In this document: positions 5,219-5,974 of the stretch, piece after piece | Layout: the number at the start of each line of letters is the position of its first letter | Position numbering within the stretch: position 1 is the first letter of the stretch | DNA from: Planctomycetes bacterium UBA4800 | GTDB lineage: Bacteria; Planctomycetota; UBA8108; UBA8890; UBA8898 | Direction: 5' to 3' | Assembly: GCA_002402755.1 (NCBI GenBank) | Contig: DHGK01000286.1 | Coordinates: 1-5,974 of the forward strand | DNA length: 5,974 nucleotides | Notes under the pieces: generated by a model | Seen by the model: the letters and a program-made list of their open reading frames with translations, nothing else | What the model was told of the DNA's origin: nothing | The model's database searches: none | Translations under genes and position numbers: made by a program

Positions 5219-5974
5219 TCATTCCTCCTCGATCATCGCGACGGGCCGCCACGCGCCCGAGCGCTCGATTCGCAGCGTTGCGATCTGGAGCGGCGTCAAG
5301 GGGAGCGTCAGGGCGAGGCCCGGCGGGTGGAGCGCGAGTGCGGCGGTGCAGGGCAGGCCCGCGCCTTCCTGAAGGCGCACGATCAGCGCTTCGCCGTCCG
5401 CCGCCCGCTTGCAGGCGAGGAGCCGTACGTGCGCGGGCGCGAGCGTGAGGAAGGGAGGTGCGCCGTCCTGCGCGGCGCCGCGCTCCCCGATCGGAAGATG
5501 CGCATAGGCGACGGGCGGCGCATGCAGGTGGTCGGCGAGCCCGGGAAGGCACGCGCGCACTTCCTCCGGCGTTCCCGCCGTGACGAGGAGCCGGACATCG
5601 TGCGTTCCCTGGTCCATGAAGGCGCGCGCCGGGTACTCGCCGAGCTCGAAGTGCTGCTCGTGGCAGTACGCGGCGCCGCGCAGGACCGAGAGGCGCAGCT
5701 CGCCGTTCAGGCAATCGAAGCCGTGCAGCCCGCACGAGGCCACGCCGACCGCGGCGCCGCCGCCCTCGAGCATGCACCAGCGCGCGTGGACGTGTTCGTC
5801 GCCGTCGGCGGGCAGCTCGGCCGTGCCGCCGAGAATCTCGCAGAGGACGCGGTCGCGCGCGCAGACCGTCGGGAGCGCGAGCTTGAGACGCATGCGCTCC
5901 TCGTTCCACAGGATTCGCAGGCGGAGCTCGATGGCCGGCCAGCGCGCGTAGCCGATCGTGCGCGCCGTGATGCG
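5219..5974 (-). CDS. GH38 alpha-mannosidase, C-terminal beta domains (gene runs off the right edge)
   Basis: The last 251 residues of a glycoside hydrolase family 38 alpha-mannosidase. The frame is open to the window end, so the ATG at 5893 is internal: upstream codons continue the fold with RWPAIELRLRILWNEER, directly followed by MRLKLALPT, the usual W-x-E-x-x-x-LKL-x-x-P strand pair. Numbering from the window edge, GLHGFDCLNGELRLSVLR (82-99), AFMDQGTHDVRLLV (118-131), ADGEALIVRLQEGAG (192-206) and LPLTPLQIATLRI (224-236) match the conserved C-terminal sandwich of GH38 enzymes. It ends in EEE. The zinc-binding catalytic domain lies beyond 5974, so neither activity nor export can be judged. 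GH38 enzymes release alpha-mannose from glycans, which would fit a polysaccharide-degrading lifestyle. It could be cotranscribed with the TPR gene 136 bp downstream. Confidence 0.87.
   Translation of the reverse strand, partial: RITARTIGYARWPAIELRLRILWNEERMRLKLALPTVCARDRVLCEILGGTAELPADGDEHVHARWCMLEGGGAAVGVASCGLHGFDCLNGELRLSVLRGAAYCHEQHFELGEYPARAFMDQGTHDVRLLVTAGTPEEVRACLPGLADHLHAPPVAYAHLPIGERGAAQDGAPPFLTLAPAHVRLLACKRAADGEALIVRLQEGAGLPCTAALALHPPGLALTLPLTPLQIATLRIERSGAWRPVAMIEEE

Noticed and set aside
3286..5448. A 720-residue open frame on the plus strand, longer than the TPR gene it overlaps
   Set aside because: It is antisense to both the TPR gene and the GH38 end, its product is an Arg/Leu/Ala-rich low-complexity chain with no recognisable fold, and the minus frames have a signal peptide, TPR pattern and GH38 motifs. 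Long antisense frames are expected at this GC content.
5079..5909. A 276-residue minus-strand frame over the GH38 end
   Set aside because: It is Arg-rich low complexity. The overlapping frame has clear GH38 C-terminal motifs and continues beyond the window.

Overview
The window is GC-rich bacterial DNA. It holds five protein-coding genes, two of them cut by the window edges, and one small transposase unit with its repeats. The gene content suggests a Planctomycetota-like, Acidobacteriota-like or related environmental lineage: a Tat-exported Gfo/Idh/MocA oxidoreductase, a secreted FG-GAP/ASPIC-UnbV (CRTAC1-type) protein, a secreted TPR protein, a GH38 alpha-mannosidase and a REP-associated tyrosine transposase (RAYT). 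That assignment rests on family content only and is tentative. There is no rRNA, tRNA or CRISPR array.

Layout. Positions 1-464 (minus strand) carry the N-terminal part of a Tat-signal oxidoreductase. Positions 465-636 are a spacer with a strong Shine-Dalgarno, a possible promoter and three short direct repeats. Positions 637-1311 (plus) encode a complete RAYT/Y1 transposase with an intact HVH motif. A perfect 44-bp inverted repeat flanks it (526-569 and 1310-1353), so 526-1353 looks like one mobile unit. Immediately after it, 1315-3060 (plus) encodes a seven-repeat FG-GAP protein ending in an ASPIC/UnbV domain. A 33-bp convergent gap follows. Positions 3094-5082 (minus) encode an exported TPR-rich protein, and 5219 to the window end (minus) is the C-terminal part of a GH38 alpha-mannosidase.

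How the parts relate. The most notable structure is at the edges of the transposase unit. Its right repeat runs into the 5' end of the FG-GAP gene. The first 14 or so codons of the longest frame are repeat sequence, the best ribosome-binding site lies in the 3' end of the transposase gene, and the transposase stop is 3 nt from the GTG start. What remains of the original signal peptide appears to be only its tail (VVAVGAGAGA). The repeat-derived residues complete a plausible new signal peptide. The left repeat likewise overlaps a possible -35 box of the divergent oxidoreductase. The element therefore seems to have landed between two divergent genes for exported proteins and may now supply expression and export signals to both. 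The other genes belong to known families. I see no evidence for a wholly new multi-gene system.
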